Below are positions 1 through 7,077 of a DNA stretch of 13,707 nucleotides, one piece after another; the stretch's first letter is position 1, and each line of letters opens with the position of its first letter. This stretch comes from Betaproteobacteria bacterium (GTDB lineage Bacteria; Pseudomonadota; Gammaproteobacteria; Burkholderiales; Burkholderiaceae_E): NCBI GenBank assembly GCA_009922405.1, contig RFVZ01000046.1, forward strand, positions 1-13,707, written 5' to 3'. The notes beneath the pieces were generated by a model, which was not told the DNA's origin, did no database searches, and saw nothing but the letters and a program-made list of their open reading frames with translations. Made by a program: the position numbers and the translations under genes.

Positions 1-93
1 AGATTGGCCCAAACCGAACGTAAGCCCTGGTGCCGGTACGTTTTCCAGTAATCAGCGAGCACGTCTAGGGTTTTGATTGAAAACCGTCGGGTT
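1..93. other. Left-edge stretch with no assignable gene
   Basis: This is the region downstream of the cytochrome operon. On the plus strand, frame 1 is open from the edge to a TAA at 49-51 and could be the last 16 codons of a gene entering from the left. On the minus strand, a frame starting at a GTG at 60-62 is open to the edge and could equally be the start of a gene leaving the window. Both are too short to recognise, and neither has a convincing ribosome binding site or known motif. Apart from the hairpins listed separately, I see nothing else here. Confidence 0.4.
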
Positions 94-94
94 T
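69..94 (-). terminator. Possible weak terminator hairpins after the cytochrome operon
   Basis: Two overlapping, mutually exclusive hairpins lie right at the end of the tri-heme cytochrome gene. One is GGTTTT (69-74) pairing with AAAACC (80-85) over a 5-nt loop. The other is AAACC (81-85) pairing with GGTTT (90-94) over a 4-nt loop. The stems are short and there is no long U-tract in either direction, so this is only a weak candidate for an intrinsic terminator. It could be chance. Confidence 0.2.
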
Positions 95-1401
95 CAGTCC
101 GCTCTCAGGCGCCGAAATCGCCCAACTGCTTGTGCATCAACCGCAGCGGCGGTGTTTCCCCAAGAGCCCCGGATGTAGCTCACGACGGCTGCCACCTCAG
201 CATCGCTCAGTAATGGGGCGTATGGGGCCATCCCATGAGGTCGGGGGTTGCCAACTGTCCCTGGGGCATAGCCACCATGCATCACGACCTGCACCACATT
301 GGCTGCAACTGGGAGGGTGATCGCGCGATTTCCGGCCAGAGCCGGGTATCGACCAGACTCACCATTCCCGGTGATGCCGTGGCAATCCGCACAGTGTTTT
401 TCATAAAGGGGTTGGCCGACCGATCGAGCGCTGTCTGATAAGGTCGTCTTTCGCAGGGGGCTTTCAATGGGCGGCAATGATTTCAGGTAGGTCGCCACGG
501 CCAGAAGATCTTCTGGGGTCAGCCACTGCGTGCTGTTGAGCACTACCTTTGCCATCGGCCCGCTGACCGAGGCGTGATCGTGTCGCCCATCGCGCAGCAA
601 GGCGATGATTTCTTCGGTCGACCAGTTCGAAACACCCGCTTCGATGGTCGACTGAAGTGAAGGCGCGTACCAATCGCCTCCGGGCAGCCAGCCCCCGACT
701 AAACTGGACTGCAACGGGTCGCCGGTGAATGGGGCGCTAGTGAATGGGGAGCTAACGACTGCGCCGAGCAGATTGTGGGGGGCATGACAGGCCTCGCAAT
801 GGCCAAGTCCTTGGACTAGGTAAGCGCCCTGATTCCAGAGTTTAGAGCGTTCTGGCTTCGGCGGTTCAACACCAGGGCGGAAATTTAGAGCGCGCCAAAC
901 CACCATCGCCACTTGGGTATTTAATGGAAAGGGCATCGTATTGGCGGGTGGCTGATTCGATACGGCGGGTAGCGTCTGTAACCACGCAAATATTGCGTCG
1001 GAGTCCTCCCGCGTGACCCGGGTCATGTTGGTAAAGGGAAATGCTGGTGTCAGGAGTCGACCATCACGTGATCGACCATGGTGCATTGCATTCCAAAAAT
1101 CAGTGGCATCCCAGCGACCGAGCCCAGTGGCGTCGTCTCGGGTCAAGTTCGAGGCGTAAACCGTTCCAAATGGCGTTTCGATCGGCTTGCCGCCGGCAAA
1201 GGCATCACCGCCTCTCGCGCTGTGACAACCAGAACAATTGCCGGCACGAGCTAGGTACTCACCACGCGCAATTTGAGTCGAAGGATCAAGCGTCGTCGGC
1301 GGTGTCGGTCCGTCGTCGCCATGCCGTCCAAGGCCCAGCCAGGCGATTGCGGCCACCAACAAACCAGCAAACAAAAGGACCGAAAAGCGGGCCTTGCTCA
1401 T
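94..1401 (-). CDS. Tri-heme membrane-anchored cytochrome c (AdhB-like)
   Basis: Predicted periplasmic electron carrier of 435 aa. Three covalent heme-binding CxxCH motifs are visible: CSGCH at residue 56, CEACH at 202 and CADCH at 337. This three-domain layout is that of the cytochrome subunits of alcohol and gluconate dehydrogenases (AdhB family), which are normally 400-480 aa, so the gene looks full length. A hydrophobic segment at about residues 7-25 (FSVLLFAGLLVAAIAWLGL) should act as an uncleaved anchor or signal. An upstream ATG at 1422 is in frame. I prefer the ATG at 1401 because it overlaps the stop of the preceding cytochrome gene as ATGA and puts basic residues just before the hydrophobic core. 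No dehydrogenase large subunit is encoded nearby, so its electron donor is unknown. It may pass electrons from the c4-type partner to a terminal oxidase. Confidence 0.9.
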   Translation of the reverse strand: MSKARFSVLLFAGLLVAAIAWLGLGRHGDDGPTPPTTLDPSTQIARGEYLARAGNCSGCHSARGGDAFAGGKPIETPFGTVYASNLTRDDATGLGRWDATDFWNAMHHGRSRDGRLLTPAFPFTNMTRVTREDSDAIFAWLQTLPAVSNQPPANTMPFPLNTQVAMVVWRALNFRPGVEPPKPERSKLWNQGAYLVQGLGHCEACHAPHNLLGAVVSSPFTSAPFTGDPLQSSLVGGWLPGGDWYAPSLQSTIEAGVSNWSTEEIIALLRDGRHDHASVSGPMAKVVLNSTQWLTPEDLLAVATYLKSLPPIESPLRKTTLSDSARSVGQPLYEKHCADCHGITGNGESGRYPALAGNRAITLPVAANVVQVVMHGGYAPGTVGNPRPHGMAPYAPLLSDAEVAAVVSYIRGSWGNTAAAVDAQAVGRFRRLRAD

Positions 1402-2123
1402 TCGGCACCAACCCCGCCACATCGCAATAGCAGCTTTCGCGCGGGGTCAATAGCGGGTTTTGCCAGTGGTGGAACGGGTTGTGCGGCAAGCCATTGAGCG
1501 ATCGCTGCGACTTCGTGGGGACGCAGTTTTCGGGCGATGCTTGCCATGCAGTCGGGGGTGAGGGCGCGTCGTGATCCAGATTGCCAGGCGCCGATTTGCG
1601 CGATCAAATAGCCACGTGGCAAACCAAGTAGTCCCGGAATGGACGGCTGCAATCCCATCAGGTGGTTGCTGTGGCAGCTTACACAGGCTGGCAGTTCGCG
1701 CGAGGGATCGCCTTCCATCACTAGTTGCTGTCCCAGCGCCAACTGCGCAGGCGGTAGGGTCGCTGGCGTGGGGCCCGCATAGGGTGGATTGAGTTGCGCG
1801 AAGTGCTCAGCGATCTCAGCTAGATAGGGTTCTGGCAACGGGTCCAGGAGCGTCGTCATCCAGGCGTAATGTCGCCGACCCTGGCGAAAGTGGTGCATCT
1901 GATTCAAAAGATAACCGGCAGGTTTGCCGGCGAGGCGCGGGTAATAAGCATCCCGTCCAGCGCGCCCCTGATCGCCATGGCAGACCATACAGGGCGCGAT
2001 TCGTCCGTCTAGCGTAGATCCCTGAAGGTCTCCAGCCCACGCTTCAGACGCTTGTCTCGCCCCCATGGCCCATGTAAGGAGAAGCCCAACGATGAGCCGG
2101 CCGCTGACGCGCCAGGCGATCAT
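1398..2123 (-). CDS. Di-heme cytochrome c4-type protein
   Basis: Predicted periplasmic di-heme c-type cytochrome, 241 aa. The N-terminus has a basic start and hydrophobic core (IVGLLLTWAMGARQASEAWA), consistent with a Sec signal peptide cleaved near residue 30. There are two CxxCH motifs, CMVCH at 45 and CVSCH at 147, one in each of two similar halves. Each half has the YYPRLAG/SIPGLLG-type loop followed by a late methionine in an R-x-x-x-M region (Met89 and Met178 are possible axial ligands), as in cytochrome c4. The family usually carries electrons to cytochrome oxidases. The gene starts 4 nt after the cphA' stop and overlaps the tri-heme cytochrome gene by 4 nt, so all are probably co-transcribed. 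The ribosome binding site is weak, which suggests translational coupling. A functional link to cyanophycin is not shown by the sequence. Confidence 0.88.
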   Translation of the reverse strand: MIAWRVSGRLIVGLLLTWAMGARQASEAWAGDLQGSTLDGRIAPCMVCHGDQGRAGRDAYYPRLAGKPAGYLLNQMHHFRQGRRHYAWMTTLLDPLPEPYLAEIAEHFAQLNPPYAGPTPATLPPAQLALGQQLVMEGDPSRELPACVSCHSNHLMGLQPSIPGLLGLPRGYLIAQIGAWQSGSRRALTPDCMASIARKLRPHEVAAIAQWLAAQPVPPLAKPAIDPARKLLLRCGGVGAE

Positions 2124-2127
2124 GGCG

Positions 2128-4758
2128 TCAGGCCGCTTGGGCCAACCCTGCGGATCCGCGAAGTCGAGTGTCGGGGTGCCGGTTCGTGCGCAGCTGGCTG
2201 GCTAGCGCGGGCGCCAAACCATCGATGCGAGCAGCGATGTGGGCCAGTGCTTGCTCCACCTGATCAACCAAAATCAGACAAAGATCGCCGGGGCGCAACC
2301 GCCGCAAGGCGGTATCAATGGCGCGAAATTCTCCCTGAATTTCGTCCACTCGCCGGGTTCGCCGCGCACCGTCCAGGCCTTGACGAAGCAGGGCCAGAAC
2401 TTCGCCATCAGCACGTCCGCGCTGACAGGCATCCTGGTAGAGAACGACGTCATCAAAGGCCTGCCCAAGGATGCGGGTCTGGTCACTAAGGTCGATATCG
2501 CGTCGATCGCCGGCGCCGCTGATCACAACCGAACGGCGTCGGGCGGGTATCGATTCGACTGCTTCAACCAGGGCGATCATCGCATCCGGATTGTGACCAT
2601 AGTCAGCAATCACGGTAGCCCCTCGATGGTACGAGACATTAAAACGACCTGGCACCCCAGCTGCGTCGGTGCTGAAGCTCTGTAACCCTGCACGAACTCG
2701 GGTCCAGTCAAGTCCAAGCGCCCATACGGCAGCGATGGCCGCCATGGCATTTTCGACCTGAAAGCCGAGTTGCCCCTCGTTGGTGAAGGGAATGTCGCGT
2801 AACGCAAAGCGATGCTCGACGTTGCCCTGCACGGCCACAATCGCGCCGCCATCTTCAAACACGACACGATTTCCGCGGACGCGGTGTGCCGCCATCAGCG
2901 GGTGATGACGATCGCGGGCAAAGAAGGTGACGGAGCCCGGACAGGTCTGGGCCATTTCGGCCACAAGTGGGTCAGCAGCATTCAGAACGCCCATGCCCGT
3001 GGGGGCAACGTTTCGAACGATTGTCCCCTTGACCTCTGCAAGTTGTGCTGCGGTCTCAATAAAATTCATGCCAAGGTGATCGCCGCGACCGATGTTGGTC
3101 ACCACGGCCACATCGCAGCGGTCAAAAGCGAGACCTTCGCGCAAAAGGCCTCCACGCGCAGTTTCGAACACTGCAGCGTCCACATCGGGGTGCGCCAGTA
3201 CGCTACGCGCACTGCGCGGCCCGCTGCAATCGCCGGTGTCAATTCGTCGTCCGTTGACCCAAACGCCGTCGGTTCCGGTCATGCCGACCCGATGACCGAC
3301 CTGCGCCAGCAGGTGCGCAATCAGGCGAACAGTGGTTGTTTTTCCATTGTTCCCGGTGACTGCAACCAGCGGAATTCGACCGTTATCATCCGCCCCAAAA
3401 AGCGCGTCAATGATCGCTTCGCCAACGGGTTGTGCCGAGCCATAAGAGGGGTCAAGATGCATCCTCAATCCGGGAGCCGCATTGACTTCGACGATCCCGC
3501 CGCCCTGAGCCTCGAGGGGTTGAGTAACGGTCTGGCAAACCACATCAATCCCGCAAACGTCGAGTCCGACCATCTGAGCTGCATCGATTGCGCATTCAGC
3601 GAGTACCGGATGGACCTGGTCGGTCACGTCGGTGGCCGTACCACCCGTGCTCAGGTTGCAATTGTTGCGGAGTACGACCCTCTGCCCTGCCGCTGGCACA
3701 TCCGCGAGTGTCAGCCCCTGCTCCAAAAGGGTTGCGAGCGTCGTCGCATCGGTCGTGATCTTGGTCAGCGAAGTGGCGTGACCACCGCCGCGTCGTGGGT
3801 CTGAATTGACTCGTTCGATCAGGCCCTGAACCGATGTAATGCCATCGCCGGTCACTTGGGGGGGGTCGCGGCGCGCAGCGGCCACGAGTCGATCGCCGAC
3901 CACCAGCAAGCGAAAATCATGTCCTGGTAAGAACTGTTCGACGAGCACATCGCGGCGGACTTCGGTTGCCGCGGCGTAGGCGGTCATGACCTGCTCACGC
4001 GCGGTGAGATTGACGGCCACTCCTTTGCCCTGATTGCCATCACGCGGTTTGACCACGACGGGCAGGCCGATCTCTAGAGCAGCATTCCAGGCGTCTTCGG
4101 CATTGATCACCTGGCGACCTTTTGGTACCGAAATCCCGGCGGTCTCGAGAAGCGTCTTGGTGAGTTCTTTGTCCTGCGCGATGGATTCTGCGATCGCGCT
4201 GGATTCACTGGTCTCGGCGGCCTGAATCCGACGTGCCCGGCTGCCCCAACCAAACCGGACGAGGCTACCCTCGGTCAACCGTGTGAACGGAATCCCGCGA
4301 GCACTTGCCGCGCGGACAATTGAAGCGGTGCTCGGCCCAAGTCGCTGGTCCTCATCGAGGTCGCGCAGACGATCGACGGCGCTGCTGAAATCGAAGTTTT
4401 TGCCTTGTGCAAGAGCAGTGCAGGCCTGATGCGCCAGTTCAAGCGCGAGTAGTCCAACCGCTTCTTCTCTGTATTCGATCACGACCTGATACGTGTCGTG
4501 CTCCGAAGTCGTGGCAACGTGCAGAAACGAGACCGCACAACCTGCCCGAATTTGCAAATGGAGGACCGTTACCGCTAGGGCATGCGCCAGATTGCGCGGT
4601 GAATCCAGTTCGGGGAAATGGACTCGCAGCTCGGATGCAAGCGCTTTTAAAGCCTTGGCCGAAGATTCGGCCGCGCTGCATTGAACGATCGCTTCGATTG
4701 CAGCACGTTGGCTCCATCGATTGGGGCCACGGAGCGCACGGACGCGGGATACTTCCAT
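2128..4758 (-). CDS. cphA': Cyanophycin synthetase CphA', full length with active Mur ligase
   Basis: Makes cyanophycin in the cytoplasm by ATP-dependent addition of aspartate to the backbone and arginine to its side chains. The 876 aa match the usual length of cyanophycin synthetases. The N-terminus carries the family signature LRGPN at residues 9-13. The ATP-grasp domain (Asp addition) shows KPRDGNQGKGV at 237-247 and EVNAAPGLRMH at 424-434. The Mur-ligase domain (Arg addition) has an intact P-loop, VTGNNGKTTT, at 467-476, then ETARGGLLREG and NIGRGDH around 532-561. A complete C-terminal lobe has DYGHNPDAM at 719-727 and SGAGDRRDID at 747-756. The HxxEH motif of the N-domain peptidase, present in the neighbour CphA, is absent; the matching stretch reads PRNLAHALAVTVLHLQ at 54-69. 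I chose the ATG at 4758, 10 nt after the cphA stop, because the family begins just before LRGPN. The longer open frame upstream lies inside cphA. It is the partner of cphA in the same operon. Confidence 0.95.
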   Translation of the reverse strand: MEVSRVRALRGPNRWSQRAAIEAIVQCSAAESSAKALKALASELRVHFPELDSPRNLAHALAVTVLHLQIRAGCAVSFLHVATTSEHDTYQVVIEYREEAVGLLALELAHQACTALAQGKNFDFSSAVDRLRDLDEDQRLGPSTASIVRAASARGIPFTRLTEGSLVRFGWGSRARRIQAAETSESSAIAESIAQDKELTKTLLETAGISVPKGRQVINAEDAWNAALEIGLPVVVKPRDGNQGKGVAVNLTAREQVMTAYAAATEVRRDVLVEQFLPGHDFRLLVVGDRLVAAARRDPPQVTGDGITSVQGLIERVNSDPRRGGGHATSLTKITTDATTLATLLEQGLTLADVPAAGQRVVLRNNCNLSTGGTATDVTDQVHPVLAECAIDAAQMVGLDVCGIDVVCQTVTQPLEAQGGGIVEVNAAPGLRMHLDPSYGSAQPVGEAIIDALFGADDNGRIPLVAVTGNNGKTTTVRLIAHLLAQVGHRVGMTGTDGVWVNGRRIDTGDCSGPRSARSVLAHPDVDAAVFETARGGLLREGLAFDRCDVAVVTNIGRGDHLGMNFIETAAQLAEVKGTIVRNVAPTGMGVLNAADPLVAEMAQTCPGSVTFFARDRHHPLMAAHRVRGNRVVFEDGGAIVAVQGNVEHRFALRDIPFTNEGQLGFQVENAMAAIAAVWALGLDWTRVRAGLQSFSTDAAGVPGRFNVSYHRGATVIADYGHNPDAMIALVEAVESIPARRRSVVISGAGDRRDIDLSDQTRILGQAFDDVVLYQDACQRGRADGEVLALLRQGLDGARRTRRVDEIQGEFRAIDTALRRLRPGDLCLILVDQVEQALAHIAARIDGLAPALASQLRTNRHPDTRLRGSAGLAQAA

Positions 4759-4768
4759 CAGGGATATC

Positions 4769-6934
4769 TCAGACCAGAAATTCTTGAATGACGCGCGTTT
4801 TGAGCGAACCGCGCAATTGGGCAGGGGCAATTCCCAATGCCCAGCCAGCAGCGGCGATCGCAAGTACGCGATTGAGTGCATGAACTTCGTGCGCACTCTC
4901 GACGAAGTCCGTAACCGGACCCAGCACGACCTCATGGGTGCCATGGACCAGCGCAATCAGATCGTCGCGAACCGCTGCGGCCCGCCCGGAGCGCTTGAGG
5001 TGTTCGAGTAGCACGTGTGCAGCGGCGTCCATGGAATAAAGGAGGACCTCGCCGTCACATAGCGCAATCATTTCTACAGCGACTGGATCCATGGCGTCCA
5101 GGATTGCCGCCCCGCTTGGCAAAACCACGTCTATCTGGGTTCGGAGCACGCGCAGGTTGGCCTCCGGGTCTGCCAGGTCAGGATGGTCTAGGGCGGCATC
5201 GGTGGCGTCAATCACAATGCCAACCTGGCAACGATCGTAGGCGAGCCCTTCATTCAAAATGGTATGACTATCGTTTTCGATCACCGCCGCTTCGACTCTG
5301 GTATTCAGCAACAGTCGTCGAGCGCCTTTCCAGTTGGCACCATCTTCGGTTTGAAGTGGTCGCTGATTGATCCAGACACCTTTCGCGCAGGCAAGCCCCG
5401 TTCGTCGACCGTCTTCACGAAGTAATTCGGCGACGCCTTGAGCAACCGCACAACGACCGCGTCCGCCGGTAACCCCGACGAGCGGTATGCGACCTGAGGA
5501 TTCACCTGTGAAAAGGTGGTCAATGATGGCTTTGCCAACAGGTTGGGCAAACCCGTCTGCAGGTTTGAGGTGCATCAGAAGGCCGGGGCCCGCGTTAACC
5601 TCAACAATGGCCGCTCCTTGGTCAGCCAACGGGCGGCTAATGTCCTGCGCGACGAGATCAATACCAGCGATATCGAGTCCGACGATTCGGGCCGCGAGGC
5701 AAACCTGTTCCGCGACCTCTGGGTGTACCTGATCGGTGACATCGAACGCGACATTACCGTTTCGTTGAATCAGGACTTCTTGCCCGGCCGCAGGAATAGC
5801 GTCTGGCGTCAGTCCTTGCCGCGACAGCTCGATCTGGGCTGCAGAATCAATTCGAACGCGGTTGAGCGGGTGGTCTTCCGTGGTGCCCCGGCGCGGGTCT
5901 GAATTGAGTTGGGACTCAATCAATGCCAAAACGGTCGACTGACCATCGCCGGTCACCGATGCGATTTGGCCTCGGGCGGCTGCGACGACTTTGCCGCCCA
6001 CCACAAGAATGCGATGTTCATTGCCAACAATGAACCGCTCCACCAACACAGCACTGCCCTCTTGCACCGCAATTTTCCAGGCAGCGATTATTTCGTCCTG
6101 TGACGCCAAGTGCGTGAATACGCCGCGTCCGTGATTCCCGTCGGTGGGCTTGATGACCACCGGCAGGCCGATTTCTTGAGCGGCTTCCCAGGCCTCGTCA
6201 GGGGTTGCGACGATTCGGCCTTCGGGTACCGGAACCCCGCATTGCGCAAGCAGTCTCCGCGTCAGTTCTTTGTCGCGCGAAACCCCTTCGGCGATGGCGC
6301 TGGTACGGTCGGTTTCGGCGGTCCAGATACGGCGTTGCTTGCACCCGTAACCGAACTGCACAAGGTTCCCTTCGTTGAGGCGCATCATCGGGATACCCCG
6401 ATCCTCGGCGGCTGTTGCGATTGCTGCGGTACTGGGACCGAGCCATTTGGACTCAGCCAGATCACGCAATGTGTCGACGGCTGCTTCGAGGTCGAATGAA
6501 CGGTCTGCCATCGCGGCAAGCACCAAATCGCGCGAAATTTGGAGTGCCAGTCTGGAGACGGTTTCTTGCTGCGCGCTGATGATGACGCGATAAACGCCGC
6601 GTTTTTCGGTTTCACGAGCCCGACCAAAACCTGACTGGAGGCCAACCAGGCCGAGCAATTCGAGCGAAACATGTTCGAGGATGTGCGCTGGCCAAGTCCC
6701 TTCATCAAGGCGTTGAAGGAATCCGCCGCGGACCCCAGGGCTGCACCGATGCTCGATCAGGCCGGGCAACCAAGCCGATAAGCGCTCCGCGAATCCAGGA
6801 ATACGGTTGGACGGAAAGTCTTCGAGGGAGCCAATGTCCACCTGGGTTTCGAGCACAGGAAAATAGGTCCACACATTTGGACCGCGCAGGACAGTCTCGC
6901 TGATGAATGTGATCGAGTGCGGGAACTGATTCAT
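4769..6934 (-). CDS. cphA: Cyanophycin synthetase CphA with truncated, degenerate Mur domain
   Basis: First gene of the minus-strand operon, 721 aa with the start at 6934. Signature LRGPN lies at residues 16-20. The N domain keeps HILEH at 84-88, matching the HxxEH zinc-peptidase motif described in the N domain of some cyanophycin synthetases, where it trims polymer into primers. The ATP-grasp domain looks intact, with KPTDGNHGRGV at about 262-272 and EVNAGPGLLMHLKP at 445-458. The Mur-ligase region aligns with CphA' but its P-loop reads VTGGRGRCA (about 488-496) in place of GNNGKTT, so the ATP-binding lysine is gone. The ETARGG and GRGDH motifs are replaced by ENDSHT and DATDAA. The protein ends after the central domain, about 150 residues short. 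It probably cannot add arginine by itself and likely works with CphA'. Alternative in-frame ATGs at 6991 and 7090 add sequence without family similarity; none has a strong Shine-Dalgarno. Confidence 0.92.
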   Translation of the reverse strand: MNQFPHSITFISETVLRGPNVWTYFPVLETQVDIGSLEDFPSNRIPGFAERLSAWLPGLIEHRCSPGVRGGFLQRLDEGTWPAHILEHVSLELLGLVGLQSGFGRARETEKRGVYRVIISAQQETVSRLALQISRDLVLAAMADRSFDLEAAVDTLRDLAESKWLGPSTAAIATAAEDRGIPMMRLNEGNLVQFGYGCKQRRIWTAETDRTSAIAEGVSRDKELTRRLLAQCGVPVPEGRIVATPDEAWEAAQEIGLPVVIKPTDGNHGRGVFTHLASQDEIIAAWKIAVQEGSAVLVERFIVGNEHRILVVGGKVVAAARGQIASVTGDGQSTVLALIESQLNSDPRRGTTEDHPLNRVRIDSAAQIELSRQGLTPDAIPAAGQEVLIQRNGNVAFDVTDQVHPEVAEQVCLAARIVGLDIAGIDLVAQDISRPLADQGAAIVEVNAGPGLLMHLKPADGFAQPVGKAIIDHLFTGESSGRIPLVGVTGGRGRCAVAQGVAELLREDGRRTGLACAKGVWINQRPLQTEDGANWKGARRLLLNTRVEAAVIENDSHTILNEGLAYDRCQVGIVIDATDAALDHPDLADPEANLRVLRTQIDVVLPSGAAILDAMDPVAVEMIALCDGEVLLYSMDAAAHVLLEHLKRSGRAAAVRDDLIALVHGTHEVVLGPVTDFVESAHEVHALNRVLAIAAAGWALGIAPAQLRGSLKTRVIQEFLV

Positions 6935-7077
6935 ACGAGCGGTCGGCTGCAAGGTGAGTGCCTGAATGTCTTGATGTCGAAAACGCGCCATCGGGGCACT
7001 CGGTTGACGTCGGAAAATAAAATCCACGCCGACAGCCGGACGTCGGCCAGATTCTGGGCTGAGGCGTTGAGGGTCAG
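6935..7077. promoter_or_regulatory. Divergent control region between cphA and the ABC transporter gene
   Basis: This 143-bp gap separates two divergently transcribed operons of the same pathway, so promoters for both must lie here or overlap the gene starts. I see no convincing pair of -35 and -10 boxes. TTGACG at 7004-7009 resembles a -35 but is not followed by a good -10 at 16-18 nt. An AT-rich patch (AAAATAAAAT, 7013-7022) could serve as a -10 on the minus strand. The repeat cluster at 7006-7047 is listed separately. A GAGGG Shine-Dalgarno for the transporter lies at 7069-7073, 4 nt before its ATG. Confidence 0.55.
7006..7047. repeat. Direct and inverted repeat cluster, possible operator
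   Basis: GACGTCGG occurs at 7006-7013 and again at 7039-7046, 33 bp apart, which is about three helical turns and the same face of the DNA. GACGTC is itself palindromic. The second copy overlaps an inverted repeat, GCCGAC (7028-7033) and GTCGGC (7042-7047). Spacing and placement in the middle of a divergent promoter region fit binding by a dimeric regulator. No regulator gene is present in the window, so its identity is unknown. Chance occurrence in GC-rich DNA is possible. Confidence 0.4.

Noticed and set aside
2812..3804. Open frame of 330 codons on the plus strand
   Set aside because: It lies antisense within cphA', whose protein sequence is clearly conserved; the plus-strand product shows no family pattern.
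4759..4956. N-terminal extension of CphA' by 66 codons
   Set aside because: It lies inside the cphA coding sequence; the family begins a few residues before LRGPN, which matches the ATG at 4758.
4769..5490. CphA as a pseudogene because of its degenerate Mur domain and early end
   Set aside because: The reading frame is intact, the remaining Mur region still aligns along its length with CphA', and paired short/long synthetases are known in Burkholderiales, so specialisation is more likely than decay.
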